Shown: piece by piece, positions 29,984-40,332 of the stretch
Layout: the number at the start of each line of letters is the position of its first letter
Numbering within the stretch: position 1 is the first letter of the stretch
Assembly: GCF_008973755.1 (NCBI RefSeq)
Contig: NZ_WBOM01000002.1
Span: forward strand, 310,001 to 374,000
Length of the DNA stretch: 64,000 nt
Direction of reading: 5' to 3'
DNA from: Nitrincola alkalilacustris
Lineage (GTDB): Bacteria > Pseudomonadota > Gammaproteobacteria > Pseudomonadales > Balneatricaceae
The notes under the pieces: generated by a model
Database searches by the model: none
Seen by the model: the letters and a program-made list of their open reading frames with translations, nothing else
Told to the model about the DNA's origin: nothing
Translations under genes and position numbers: made by a program

Positions 29984-30895
29984 TTGGGAAATATATCAGT
30001 GGCTTATATACTGCTTATCCTGACGGTGTTGTTCTGGGCAGGCAACTTCATTCTGGCACGAGCGATACATCTGGATATGCAACCCTTTACCCTGGCTTTC
30101 ATGCGCTGGGGTTTGGCGCTCCTGCTGATACTGCCCTGGCTGCTGCCTAAACTGATCAGAAACCTGCCTGTCATACGTCAGTATCTGCCCCGGCTTCTGT
30201 TGCTCTCCTTTCTGGGTGTGGTCTGCTTCAACACACTGGTGTACCAGGGGGTGCAATATACCACGGCCAGTAACGCAACGCTGATGCAGTCGGCCATTCC
30301 CATCGTGATACTGGTGATCACCTCTCTTTTTCTGGGTGAAAAGGCCGGTTTCAGGCAGTGGGTTGGCGTCTTCATCTCCTTCTGCGGTGTTGTCGTGCTG
30401 GTCAGTCGGGGTGATCATCAGGTGATCACGTCACTGGATTTCAATCGCGGTGATCTATGGATATTTGGTGCCGTGATGAGCTGGGCACTTTACTCGGTGG
30501 CACTGCGCTGGAAACCTGCTGAGTTGGATGGTTTCACTTTTTTTGGCTTCTCTGTGCTGGCGGGTGTATTGGTTTTGCTGCCCCTTGCGATCTTTGAGCA
30601 AGGTGGGGTGCCGCTGCTTGAGATGCGTTCAGATATCATGATGACGGTACTGTACATGGCGATTTTTCCATCGATCCTGTCATTCATCTTCTGGAACAAA
30701 GGGGTCGCGGAACTGGGAGCGCCGACTGCCGGTCTGTTCATTCATCTGATGCCGCTGTTCGGCATGGCGCTGTCAGTACTGTTTTTGGGAGAGTCGGTTT
30801 ACCTCTACCAATTGGTGGGGATACTGCTAATATTCACCGGCATCTATCTGGCGGTTGTTGCCCAGACATTGAAACGATTACAAAAACAAGTTTGA
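29984..30895 (+). CDS. EamA/DMT family transporter
   Basis: A ten-helix drug/metabolite transporter built from two EamA repeats (about 5-140 and 150-290). The segments TVLFWAGNFILARA near the start and WNKGVAELGAPTAGLFIHL in repeat 2 are typical. Substrates in this family range from amino acids to nucleobases and cannot be told here. The start is uncertain: TTG at 29984 lacks a ribosome binding site, while GTG at 29999 has GGGA nine bases upstream. It is 18 bp before the Tim44-like gene. Confidence 0.88.
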   Translation: MGNISVAYILLILTVLFWAGNFILARAIHLDMQPFTLAFMRWGLALLLILPWLLPKLIRNLPVIRQYLPRLLLLSFLGVVCFNTLVYQGVQYTTASNATLMQSAIPIVILVITSLFLGEKAGFRQWVGVFISFCGVVVLVSRGDHQVITSLDFNRGDLWIFGAVMSWALYSVALRWKPAELDGFTFFGFSVLAGVLVLLPLAIFEQGGVPLLEMRSDIMMTVLYMAIFPSILSFIFWNKGVAELGAPTAGLFIHLMPLFGMALSVLFLGESVYLYQLVGILLIFTGIYLAVVAQTLKRLQKQV

Positions 30896-30913
30896 TTTTT
30901 TACAGGAGAGCGC

Positions 30914-31795
30914 ATGCGACGTCTGACATTACCCTTGATCACCCTGATGATAGGTCTGTTTTTACTGCCGTTGGACGCAGAAGCCAGACGTTTAGGAGGT
31001 GGTGGATCATTTGGAAAATCCTACTCCACACCTCAGCGCAGTGCGCCGGCACCTGCCAGGCAGCAGGAGGCTGCACCTGCACGTAATAACCCGGCTGCCG
31101 CTCAGCGCAGTGGCATGGGTGGTATGATGGGAGGGCTGCTGGCCGGTGGCCTGCTGGCCGCTCTGTTCATGGGCGGTGCCTTTGAGGGTGTGCAGTTGAT
31201 GGATCTTCTGCTGCTCGGGTTGTTGGGTTTTCTGATCTTTAAAGTGGTGTCTGCCATGCGGGCCGGGCAGCGGCAGCAACAGCAGCAGCCTGCCTATGCT
31301 GCACCACGGGCTCAGAGCGATGCTCAAAACCTGTTTCGCCAGTCAGCACCACAGCCTGCCGAGACGTCGGCTTCGGGCTTCGATACAGCAGGTTCCCTGC
31401 TGGCAGAGCCGGAACTGACGCTGCCGGAGTGGTTTGATAAGGCCGCTTTTCTGGAGGGCGCACAGCAGCATTTCGTGCATCTGCAGCAGGTCTGGGACAC
31501 TCAGGAGTGGGATGAGATCGCTGAATACACCTCCATTGAGTTGCTGCATCTGCTGCAGGCAGAGCGCGCCCGCCATGCGGCTGATCAACACACAGAGGTG
31601 GTGTCTGTGATGGCTGAGCTGATCAACTTCATTGATGAAGGTGATCATGTAGTGGCCAGCATTCACTTCTATGGCTGGATGCGTGAAGAGCGCGATGGTG
31701 AAACAGCCGAGTTCAGCGAAATCTGGCACTTGAACCGTGATATGCGCGGGCAGGGTGGTAACTGGGTCATTGTCGGTATCGAGCAATCCGCCTGA
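30914..31795 (+). CDS. Tim44-like domain protein, membrane-associated
   Basis: A 293-residue protein. Residues 1-24 form a signal peptide. Residues 30-75 are Gly/Ser/Pro/Gln-rich, 70-115 hold one or two hydrophobic segments broken by Gly-rich turns, and 170-290 match the Tim44-like (NTF2-fold) domain with FLEGAQQHFVHLQQVWDT. Bacterial members sit at the inner membrane; a role in translocation or respiratory assembly is inferred from the mitochondrial name, not shown. CAGGAG precedes the ATG. It is probably co-transcribed with the EamA gene and ends at a strong hairpin. Confidence 0.88.
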   Translation: MRRLTLPLITLMIGLFLLPLDAEARRLGGGGSFGKSYSTPQRSAPAPARQQEAAPARNNPAAAQRSGMGGMMGGLLAGGLLAALFMGGAFEGVQLMDLLLLGLLGFLIFKVVSAMRAGQRQQQQQPAYAAPRAQSDAQNLFRQSAPQPAETSASGFDTAGSLLAEPELTLPEWFDKAAFLEGAQQHFVHLQQVWDTQEWDEIAEYTSIELLHLLQAERARHAADQHTEVVSVMAELINFIDEGDHVVASIHFYGWMREERDGETAEFSEIWHLNRDMRGQGGNWVIVGIEQSA

Positions 31796-31805
31796 TGCTT
31801 TATTT

Positions 31806-31837
31806 ATCCCCTTTACCGAACAATCGGTAAAGGGGAT
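31806..31837. terminator. Perfect 14-bp hairpin between the Tim44-like gene and yaaA
   Basis: Arms 31806-31819 and 31824-31837 are perfect complements with a 4-nt ACAA loop. It lies between two convergent stops. No long U-tract follows on either strand. Confidence 0.75.
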
Positions 31838-31851
31838 TCAGAATGAGATGG

Positions 31852-32628
31852 TTATTCGGCGTGATCGCGCAGGAATACCCACTCATTCTCTTTCGAGTCT
31901 TTCGCAGAAAAGTAATACCCTTCCAGATCAAATCCTTTCAGATCTTCTGCAGTCTCAATACGGTTGGTGATCATGTATCGACTCATCAGACCCCGTGCCT
32001 TTTTGGCATAGAAGCTGATGATCTTGTACTGCCCGTTCTTCTGATCCTTGAACACAGGTGTGATGATCCGTGCCTTCAGCTCTTTGGGTTTGACCGCCTT
32101 GAAGTACTCGTTTGAGGCCAGGTTGATCACTACCGGGTCGGGCTGCTGCTCCAACTCCTGATTCAGTCGATCGGTGATCAATGAACCCCAGAACTGATAG
32201 AGATTATCGCCACCTGGATTGCTGACGCGGGTGCCCATCTCCAGACGATAGGGCTGCAGCAGGTCCAGTGGCCGCATCAGGCCATAAAGACCGGACAGGA
32301 TGCGCAGATGCGCCTGAGCAAAGTCGAAATCCTCTTCCGAAAACAGCTCCGCCTGCAGGCCTGTGTAGACATCTCCCTTGAACGCCAGTACAGCAGGGCG
32401 AGCATTCTCGGGAGTATGGGCGGGGGACCAACTCCCATACCTTGCCACATTAAGGCTGGCCAGCTTGTCACTCAGTTTCATCATCTCAGCGATATCCTGA
32501 ACGGATTTCTGCTTCATGGTTTTGATCAGAGTGGCGGCCTGATCAATAAGCTGTGGCTGGGTGTGGCGCTGGGTGGCCAGGGGGGATTCATAGTCCAGAG
32601 TTTTAGCAGGTGAGATAAGCGTCAGCAT
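31852..32628 (-). CDS. yaaA: Peroxide stress protein YaaA
   Basis: A 258-residue UPF0246/YaaA protein, the same length as E. coli YaaA. It starts [19 protein letters not shown] and has the conserved [22 protein letters not shown] block (about 112-133) and [13 protein letters not shown] near the end. In E. coli YaaA is induced by OxyR and limits free iron during peroxide stress. It is downstream of a DUF2789 gene on the same strand, separated by 81 bp that include a small GGGGCC/GGCCCC hairpin (32670-32685). Confidence 0.95.
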   Translation of the reverse strand: MLTLISPAKTLDYESPLATQRHTQPQLIDQAATLIKTMKQKSVQDIAEMMKLSDKLASLNVARYGSWSPAHTPENARPAVLAFKGDVYTGLQAELFSEEDFDFAQAHLRILSGLYGLMRPLDLLQPYRLEMGTRVSNPGGDNLYQFWGSLITDRLNQELEQQPDPVVINLASNEYFKAVKPKELKARIITPVFKDQKNGQYKIISFYAKKARGLMSRYMITNRIETAEDLKGFDLEGYYFSAKDSKENEWVFLRDHAE

Positions 32629-32709
32629 GTGTGTGGGCTTCTGTCAGTTCATGGGTATAGTGGAATGATGGGGCCGGATGGCCCCGAATCAACCCCGGAA
32701 AACTCAGGG

Positions 32710-32943
32710 TCAATCACGCAGGCGGGCGTTCAGCTCATCAACAACCTCGGCCCAGTCGGAATCGCTGCTGATCGCTTCACGCAGAAAATCAGCCTGAGAC
32801 TGTGTCCAGAAGGTTGCGGACTCGAGCCGCACCTCACTGCTGAAAAGCTTGTGGGTCCTGATGAACTGCTCAATCTGCTGCTCTTCCGCAGGCAGTCCGA
32901 GCTGTTCAAATAGCGTTTTGAAATTGTGTGTGGATGTGTCCAT
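32710..32943 (-). CDS. DUF2789 domain-containing small protein
   Basis: A 77-residue soluble protein. The pattern MDTSTHNFKTLFEQLGLP, then HKLFSSEVRLESATFWTQSQ and WAEVVDELNARLRD at the end, is that of the DUF2789 family as I remember it. Members are short, acidic and of unknown function. GGAGGC precedes the start. It is divergent from trpS. Confidence 0.85.
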   Translation of the reverse strand: MDTSTHNFKTLFEQLGLPAEEQQIEQFIRTHKLFSSEVRLESATFWTQSQADFLREAISSDSDWAEVVDELNARLRD

Positions 32944-33144
32944 ATTGCCTCCGAGGCAAGATCATCACTGAAGTAAAGTCATAAGGTCTGACTGGTAGTG
33001 ATAAGTGTTGGTCAGAGCATCGGCTTTGTCAAAAACCGACTTTATCAGTCAGATTTATTGCCATGCAGACTGTGCAGCAGCACAGACTTATTTTGTGTAT
33101 TATAGAGCGCTATTTGTATCGAGTATTGGGCGTAAGAGCAGCAG

Positions 33145-34422
33145 ATGAGTCAAAAAACCGTACTGACCGGAATCACCACAACCGGTACGCCGCATATCGG
33201 CAACTACCTGGGTGCGATCAAACCAGCGATTGAAGCGAGCCGGAACCCTGCCTTTAAAAGTTATTTCTTCCTGGCCGATTTTCATGCCCTGATCAAGTGT
33301 CATGAGCCGGATCGTGTCGCGGCATCAACACGTGAAATAGCCGCCACCTGGCTGGCGATGGGGCTTGATCCCGAACAGGCGGTATTCTATCGCCAGACTG
33401 ATATTCCTGAAATTACTGAGCTGACCTGGATTCTGACCTGCCTGACCTCCAAGGGTCTGATGAACCGCGCTCATGCCTATAAGGCATCCGTCGATCAGAA
33501 CCGCGAAGCTGGCAAGGAGGATCTGGATGATGGTGTGCTGATGGGGCTGTTTAATTATCCCATTCTGATGGCTGCCGATATTCTGATGTTCAATGCCGAT
33601 ATCATTCCGGTTGGTAAGGACCAGATTCAGCATATCGAGATGGCCCGCGATATCGCAGGTCGTTTCAATTTCCAGTATCAGCCTCTGTTCACACTGCCCG
33701 AAGCACAGGTGGATGAAGAGACGAAGCTGATTCCGGGGCTGGATGGGCGCAAGATGTCCAAAAGCTATAACAATACCATTCCACTGTTTAGTGATCGGGA
33801 CACGCTGCGCTCGCTGATTTTCCAGATCCGCACGGATCTGCGTCAGCCAGGCGAGCCGAAAGATCCGGATGACAGCACATTGTTCCAGCTCTATCGTTGC
33901 TTTGCCAACGAGCAGGAGACAGCTGCAATGCGCCAGCGTTTTCTGGAAGGGATCGCCTGGGGGGATGCAAAACAGGAACTGTTCGAATATCTGGATGCCC
34001 AACTCTCTGATCCGCGCGAGCGCTATAATGAGCTGATGAATGATCTGGACCATGTTGAAACGGTTCTGAAAAGAGGTGCCGAGAAAGCGCGTGCCTATGC
34101 CTCTCCGTTGCTGGAAAAAGCCCGTATTGCAGTCGGTATTCGTCCTCTGACCTATGTGTCCACTGAACAGGTGGAAGTGCAGAAGAAGAAAGAGAAGAGT
34201 GCCGAAGAGCTGGAGCGTATCGAGCAGGGACGTTTGCGTGCGGTGATGATCCAGATCCAGCCTTTACTGGATCAGGTCAAACAATCCACCGATCCAGCTG
34301 CACAGGCACGCAAGGTTCTTGCAGAAAAACAGGCGGAAGTGGAGGGCGCAAAGAAAAAGGTCAGAGATAAATTGCAGAATGAACTGGACCTTCTGCAACA
34401 GTCATTGCAAGCCTATCTTTAA
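33145..34422 (+). CDS. trpS: Tryptophan-tRNA ligase, long form
   Basis: A 425-residue class I aminoacyl-tRNA synthetase charging tRNA-Trp. The HIGH motif is PHIGN (16-20) and KMSKS is at 203-207. E. coli TrpS has 334 residues. The extra length is a Lys/Glu-rich helical C-terminal extension (about 345-425), plus a small charged insert around 117-128. Such long TrpRS forms occur in several gammaproteobacteria including pseudomonads. The extension could bind tRNA or another synthetase, which is inference. It is followed 22 bp later by a sulfurtransferase gene. Confidence 0.95.
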   Translation: MSQKTVLTGITTTGTPHIGNYLGAIKPAIEASRNPAFKSYFFLADFHALIKCHEPDRVAASTREIAATWLAMGLDPEQAVFYRQTDIPEITELTWILTCLTSKGLMNRAHAYKASVDQNREAGKEDLDDGVLMGLFNYPILMAADILMFNADIIPVGKDQIQHIEMARDIAGRFNFQYQPLFTLPEAQVDEETKLIPGLDGRKMSKSYNNTIPLFSDRDTLRSLIFQIRTDLRQPGEPKDPDDSTLFQLYRCFANEQETAAMRQRFLEGIAWGDAKQELFEYLDAQLSDPRERYNELMNDLDHVETVLKRGAEKARAYASPLLEKARIAVGIRPLTYVSTEQVEVQKKKEKSAEELERIEQGRLRAVMIQIQPLLDQVKQSTDPAAQARKVLAEKQAEVEGAKKKVRDKLQNELDLLQQSLQAYL

Positions 34423-34444
34423 TACCTTACCGCGGAGGTGAGAG

Positions 34445-35290
34445 ATGTTCACTACCCTGATGAGCGTTGAGCAACTGGCTGAATGCATTGATCCGCTGAT
34501 TATCGATTGCCGCTTTAATCTGGGCGATGTTCAGTACGGTGAGCGCAGCTATCTCGAAGGACATATACCGGGTGCTTATTACCTGCACCTGGACCATCAT
34601 CTCTCATCGCCTGTTACCCCTGATACCGGCAGACACCCTCTGCCGGATCTGAACAGGCTTGGCTGGCATCTGCAGCAGTTGGGACTCTATCCGAATCGCC
34701 AGGTCGTTGTATATGACGATGCGAGCGGGGCGATTGCTGCACGTGCCTGGTGGCTGATCCGGATGCTTGGACATCAGTCGGTAGCCTTGCTCGATGGTGG
34801 CTTTCCTGCCTGGCAGGCACGTTTCCCTGATCGAATGGAGGAGAGCATTCCGGCAACATCCGCCTGTGCTGAGGATAGCTCGTTTGAGCCGATCAGTCTG
34901 GTGAAGGCAACGGTGACCAGTGAGCAACTGGAGTCGCTGCTGCAACAACGCACCTATCTGCTGGTGGATGCCAGAGCGGCGGAGCGTTTTCGTGGTGAGG
35001 TTGAGCCGATCGATCCGGTGCCAGGTCATGTGCCGGGAGCGGTTAACCGTCCGTTCAATGACAACCTGAACAATGGCCTTTTCAAGGAGCCCGGTGCACT
35101 GGCTGAGGAGTGGCAGGCGCTTCTGGGTGGCTATAGCCCGAATCAGGTGATACACATGTGTGGCTCAGGAGTTACCGCCTGTCATAACCTGCTGGCCATG
35201 GAGCATGCTGGGCTGGCCGGCGCAAAACTCTACGCCGGCTCCTGGAGTGAGTGGATACGCTCCCCATCCAGACCTGTCGTGACTAATTGA
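34445..35290 (+). CDS. Thiosulfate/3-mercaptopyruvate sulfurtransferase
   Basis: A 281-residue tandem rhodanese. The N-terminal rhodanese domain (about 8-130) lacks the active Cys; the C-terminal one (about 155-275) has CGSGVTA with Cys239. A CGSGVT loop is the mercaptopyruvate-type signature, so SseA-like activity (sulfur transfer from 3-mercaptopyruvate) is more likely than thiosulfate use. GGAGGT precedes the ATG. The gene is in an apparent operon with trpS and convergent with the DUF4139 gene. Confidence 0.92.
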   Translation: MFTTLMSVEQLAECIDPLIIDCRFNLGDVQYGERSYLEGHIPGAYYLHLDHHLSSPVTPDTGRHPLPDLNRLGWHLQQLGLYPNRQVVVYDDASGAIAARAWWLIRMLGHQSVALLDGGFPAWQARFPDRMEESIPATSACAEDSSFEPISLVKATVTSEQLESLLQQRTYLLVDARAAERFRGEVEPIDPVPGHVPGAVNRPFNDNLNNGLFKEPGALAEEWQALLGGYSPNQVIHMCGSGVTACHNLLAMEHAGLAGAKLYAGSWSEWIRSPSRPVVTN

Positions 35291-35312
35291 TCAGCACTTG
35301 ATCAGGGCATGA

Positions 35313-36761
35313 TCACGACTTCCGGTCCTTCAGAGCAACCTTCAGAGTCAGGGTAACACTCTCCCTGGCTGGGACATCCAGAACCCAATAGGCATTGCCG
35401 GCACCATCTTCCTGATGAGGCAGGCTTGATTCCTGTATTTCCCACTGTTGCTGAAAACCGGCGCTGAGGCGCAGTGCACGGGCATTCTCAGAGCTGTTGC
35501 TTACGCTGATCTGCTGTTCCACCAGATGGCCATCGAAGGTTTTACTGTAGTGAGTCTGCTGACGGCTGATGCTCAGATCAAATGCGCGGCCCAGCGTCAT
35601 CTCTACCTCTTCACCGGCGGCGATATTGCCGATGCGAGATGCGCCGATAAACTGCAGTTCACCCTTAGCATCCGGCCTGAAAACACGTGCCTGACCGGCA
35701 GGCAGGGGAGCAGCGGCTTCATTACCTGCCGGTGCCCTGAAACTCAGCATTATGTCCGGCTGCTGGCTATAGCGCTGCTGATCCAGAAAGGGATAGACCA
35801 TGAACTGATGCTGGTAACTGATCCCGGCTGCCAGTGCTGGTATCTGAATCAAGGGTACCTGTTTGTGCTCCTGATCATGCAGACTCAAAGTCTGCGGCAT
35901 GCGGTACAGGTGATAATCCTGGACACTCTCAGGTTCCTGAGCGTAGCTGTCGCTTTCCATGACCGCCATGGCGCGCATCATCTGGCCGCGTGGTGCTTCC
36001 GGGCGCTGGATGTCGCCCGCCATCAGGCTGATGTGGGCATTTTCATAATGAGCGCCACTGTTGTTATACAGCGATGCCAGACCTTCAATGGCGATCGCTG
36101 AAGCGTCCTGATTCAGTGTCAGCACATAATCCATCTGCCAGCCCATACCCTGAGTGATATAGGTGAATCGTGCTTCACCCTGATCCAGAGTACCTGATGT
36201 TCTGAAACTCAGGCGTGTATCCGGCTGCAGTTCCTGTGGGATCTCAGGGAATAGAAAGCGCCACTGTTCTGAGTGCAGGGGGACCGTTTCCAGTCGGCCC
36301 TGAATGCGGAAAATTGCCTGGGCACCATCAATGGAGAGCAGCTCTCCATCCAGAATGCTTTCCTGGCCAGTTGCCGGGTTCAGGCGTGCGAGTTGCAGAG
36401 GCTTGCCCAGATAGGCCTGCAGAAGGCTATTGAAATTCAGTGTGGCCAGTTGCAGGCTCTGTTCGAGAATAGTACCAGCACCCTGTATACGCAGCGTTTC
36501 GGGCAGCATGCGTGGACTGACATCCTTGATATTCAGACGCTGCCCTTCATTCAGAATCGGCAAGCGGCGAATATCTTCGATCAGGGCCATATCCTGGTTA
36601 TAGAGTGTCAGTGAGAGGCTTTCCTGCTGGTATTGATCTATCTCCAGCAAGGAGGCTTGCAGCGGGAGTGCAAGAGTGGCTGCCAGAATAGCGAAACTCA
36701 GTGTGTTGAAAACAGGCTTTTTGAAGCCCGATATGTAAGAGCCTGATGTATCAAGACGCAT
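35313..36761 (-). CDS. DUF4139 domain-containing exported protein
   Basis: A 482-residue protein with a signal peptide (hydrophobic at about 19-36, cleavage near LQA-S). Most of the mature part is beta-rich and matches DUF4139: NQDMALIEDIRRLP early, YITQGMGWQMDYVLTL in the middle, and ISVSNSSENA with a WEIQ segment near the end. The function of the family is unknown. AAGGA eight bases before the ATG fixes the start. It lies 23 bp downstream of the pseudokinase-SUMF1 gene on the same strand, so the two probably form an operon and may work together at the envelope. Confidence 0.85.
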   Translation of the reverse strand: MRLDTSGSYISGFKKPVFNTLSFAILAATLALPLQASLLEIDQYQQESLSLTLYNQDMALIEDIRRLPILNEGQRLNIKDVSPRMLPETLRIQGAGTILEQSLQLATLNFNSLLQAYLGKPLQLARLNPATGQESILDGELLSIDGAQAIFRIQGRLETVPLHSEQWRFLFPEIPQELQPDTRLSFRTSGTLDQGEARFTYITQGMGWQMDYVLTLNQDASAIAIEGLASLYNNSGAHYENAHISLMAGDIQRPEAPRGQMMRAMAVMESDSYAQEPESVQDYHLYRMPQTLSLHDQEHKQVPLIQIPALAAGISYQHQFMVYPFLDQQRYSQQPDIMLSFRAPAGNEAAAPLPAGQARVFRPDAKGELQFIGASRIGNIAAGEEVEMTLGRAFDLSISRQQTHYSKTFDGHLVEQQISVSNSSENARALRLSAGFQQQWEIQESSLPHQEDGAGNAYWVLDVPARESVTLTLKVALKDRKS

Positions 36762-36784
36762 GATGACATTCCTTAGTGATGTGT

Positions 36785-38845
36785 CTATTCGGGTAGATCG
36801 AGGGCAACTCGAAAACCCCAGGTGTTTCGGCTGGCATTGGCTGGATGGCGATAACGACTGGATGAGCGTATCAGGCGCGGAATATCAAACCAGGACCCTC
36901 CACGCATCACCTGATGCGTACAACCTGCACGTGTTCTGGCTGATCCATCCACAGGTGCGCCGATGTAGGTGTCCTCATAGCAATCCTGAACCCACTCATC
37001 CACATTGCCGTGCATATCGAAAAGGCCCCAGGCATTCGCTGGAAACTGTCCGACAGGCGCAGTGCGTTCACCATCCCATTCACTGCCACACTCATCACAG
37101 ACTGCATGCCCGTCAAGGAGTTCATTTCCCCACCAGTAACTGGTGTCTGTTCCGGCTCTGGCAGCATACTCCCATTCAGCCTCGGTAGGCAGGCGATAGG
37201 GGTGACCTGTCTGTTGAGCAAGCCAGCGTGTATAGGCCACGGCATCGTGCCAACTGACATTGATCACCGGGCGTGAGCCTCTGCCCCAGCCTTCATCGCT
37301 TGGCAGGTTGCGGCCAGTGGACTGGGCAAACTGATCATATTCGGCAAAGGTGACTTCATGTCGCGACAGGGCAAAGGGTCGACTGATGGTGACCTCACGC
37401 ACAGGCCTTTCGTTATCATCTCCCCGGTTATCGAGGTCACCCATCAGGAAGCTGCCAGCGGGCAGGATTGTCATGGGTGGTGCATGCTGACCCTCACCGA
37501 AATGATCCTGAAACACGCGTGTACGGGTGTCGGCCCCTTCGACTGAGTCCAGATCCTGAGGTGCATGATCACTGTCGGTGAGGGAACCAGACAGTTCTGC
37601 CACCTGATCTGCTGTGCCGGATGCTGCGGCATCCGTGGCAGAGGTTGCAGGCCCTGTGGTGTATCTCTCTGGCTCCGGTCCCGCTGCCGGCTCCGATTCG
37701 TTGGCAGTTGTCTGCACCCGCTGAATCGGTTGGTCGGTTGCATTTGGTGCTGTCAGATAACCCAGTGCCACTCCGATCAGTATGCCGATCAGCACTCCAA
37801 CAAGGGCACCTGCAGTAAACAGGCGAAAGCCGCGGGTATTGGCACGGCTGAGTTGCTCACCCAGTCGGGAAGTGGCAGCGCGGGTCTGATCACCCAGGCG
37901 TTGCAGCGTGGGTGAAAGGGCTTTTTTGCGCTGGATCGGGCTCGCACCTTTTACACCTGTGTCCGGCAGCTCACTGGCGGCAGAGTTGTTGTCATCGGCT
38001 GACTCCTGATAAAGCTCTTTGAGCAGCACCGGGAGTGAGCTTTGCCGCTCCTCAATGTCAGTCGAAAGTGCCTTTTTCAACACCTGCCACTGGGCGGGTT
38101 TCAGCGAGGAGGGTGGGCGAAGTTCGCGCTGATATCGAGTGGACTCGTCATCATCTGGCTTGAAGGGAGGTTTGTTCTGATAGATCTGATAAGTCAGAGC
38201 GGCCAGTGCATAGATATCTGCTGCCAGACCTAGCGGCTGTGAGTGGAAGGCCTCAGGCGCCTGGTAGGCAGTGTAGGAGAGCGGGTTGCTCATGGTAGTC
38301 AGATAGGGATCCAAAGCTGCGCGCCAGTGGTATCCGATAATCTTCACCCCTTTGCCAGGAGGTAGAAAAATCAATTCAGGGCAGAGTCCGCCATGTGGCT
38401 TATGGGAGGAACGTGAAACGGTATCAAGAGCCTTGGCAGTCTGTATTACCAGCCCCTGCTTCTGCTGAAGCGAGAGTGATTTGAGCTGGTTATGCTGGAT
38501 CAACGTGGCGAGCGTGCGATTGCCCAGTGGTTCGAAGGAGAGGAAACGGTGCCCGCCGCGATCCGCAAACAGTCCATAGCAACTGGCAAGATGTGGGTGT
38601 GCAATGGATCGGGTCAATAGCAGAGCACGTCTGAGTTGATCCAGAAAAGCTTCCTGCCTGGCCAGTTGGTTGTCCAGTATCAGGAGTGTGACCTCCGGTG
38701 ATCCGGCGGTGGATATGTCCCGGGCACTCCATAGCTCACCCAGCGGGTGAGCGCCTCCCGGGGCGCTGAGCCTGAAATAATGATGGCTCGGCCCCAGTTG
38801 CTGATCAGGAGCCAGAGAGGGTGGCCGGGTGTCCTTACTGTCCAA
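36785..38845 (-). CDS. Pseudokinase-TM-SUMF1 (formylglycine-generating-enzyme-like) fusion protein
   Basis: A 686-residue three-part protein. Residues 20-280 have a Ser/Thr kinase fold (APE at 197-199, ADIYALAAL at 209-217), but catalytic residues are missing. The beta-3 Lys position is Leu (VTLLIL, 52-57), HRDLKPEN reads HGGLCPEL (151-158), and the DFG position reads GYH (171-173). A membrane helix spans 343-367, and a Thr/Ser/Ala/Glu-rich linker spans 368-455. Residues 457-686 form a SUMF1/FGE domain with NVSWHDAVAYTRWL, RLPTEAEWEYAARAG, DMHGNVDEWVQDC and RGGSWFD; the active cysteines of true FGE after RGGS are absent. Both ends are therefore likely binding modules, one on each side of the inner membrane. 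Confidence 0.88.
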   Translation of the reverse strand: MDSKDTRPPSLAPDQQLGPSHHYFRLSAPGGAHPLGELWSARDISTAGSPEVTLLILDNQLARQEAFLDQLRRALLLTRSIAHPHLASCYGLFADRGGHRFLSFEPLGNRTLATLIQHNQLKSLSLQQKQGLVIQTAKALDTVSRSSHKPHGGLCPELIFLPPGKGVKIIGYHWRAALDPYLTTMSNPLSYTAYQAPEAFHSQPLGLAADIYALAALTYQIYQNKPPFKPDDDESTRYQRELRPPSSLKPAQWQVLKKALSTDIEERQSSLPVLLKELYQESADDNNSAASELPDTGVKGASPIQRKKALSPTLQRLGDQTRAATSRLGEQLSRANTRGFRLFTAGALVGVLIGILIGVALGYLTAPNATDQPIQRVQTTANESEPAAGPEPERYTTGPATSATDAAASGTADQVAELSGSLTDSDHAPQDLDSVEGADTRTRVFQDHFGEGQHAPPMTILPAGSFLMGDLDNRGDDNERPVREVTISRPFALSRHEVTFAEYDQFAQSTGRNLPSDEGWGRGSRPVINVSWHDAVAYTRWLAQQTGHPYRLPTEAEWEYAARAGTDTSYWWGNELLDGHAVCDECGSEWDGERTAPVGQFPANAWGLFDMHGNVDEWVQDCYEDTYIGAPVDGSARTRAGCTHQVMRGGSWFDIPRLIRSSSRYRHPANASRNTWGFRVALDLPE

Positions 38846-38908
38846 TTTTTGCTCCTTTGCTCTTCTACCCGTCTCCGTCTGTCCTGAAGGCTGTGGCGGC
38901 TGTCAGTA

Positions 38909-39775
<867 letters not shown>

Positions 39776-39836
39776 CTATGGCTGAATCACTAGTATAGAT
39801 GATAAGTGTCGTTTGGATTAACTGCGACAGTGATTT

Positions 39837-40040
39837 TCAGCCACCTTCTATCACAGCGACCAGAATCGTTTTCAGCAGGAAGGCGGCCAGCCCCAGCCCC
39901 AATACAAAGAACAGGATAAAGGTGCCGAATTTCCCGGCGTTGGATTTCTTGGCCAGATCATAGATGATGAAAAAGATGAAACCGGCAAAGATGACCATCC
40001 CGATGTTCAGCATCAGGGCTTCAATTTCTGCAAGGCGCAT
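39837..40040 (-). CDS. DUF2788 small membrane protein
   Basis: A 67-residue protein with two membrane helices (about 8-28 and 38-60) joined by DLAKKSNAGKFG. The layout and the phrase LFFVLGLGLAAFLLK match DUF2788 as I know it. Function unknown. It lies 80 bp upstream of kdsA on the same strand and may share transcripts with it. Confidence 0.85.
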   Translation of the reverse strand: MRLAEIEALMLNIGMVIFAGFIFFIIYDLAKKSNAGKFGTFILFFVLGLGLAAFLLKTILVAVIEGG

Positions 40041-40050
40041 GATGGTTTCC

Positions 40051-40095
40051 GCGTAGTTAGTAAATAGTTAAACAAGTAGTTAATTAAGTAGTCAG
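40051..40095 (+). repeat. AT-rich TAGTTA-type direct repeats
   Basis: Short, loosely repeated TAGTTA/TAGTCA motifs about every ten bases lie just upstream of the DUF2788 start. They may be operator half-sites or simple low-complexity DNA. Confidence 0.3.
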
Positions 40096-40332
40096 GTGAT
40101 TAAGCTGTCAGGCGATAGCAGTGCTTAGAAATTATGAACTGCGACTATCGAGTAAAGAATCTGGCGCTGATTCTACAGCAGGCAGTGGGTGATAAATACC
40201 CGATATTTTCAGGTGTATCTACGACTATTGAAGCATGGTTATCCCGTTGTATATTGTCCCCTTGAGGTTTATGGTTATAGATATATATCTTATTCATATC
40301 TTCCGGTTCTATCTTGAAGGACGCTTTACGAC

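Noticed and set aside
33070-33085. Hairpin CTGTGC-AGCA-GCACAG before trpS as an attenuator
   Set aside because: The stem is only six base pairs and no leader peptide with Trp codons is visible.
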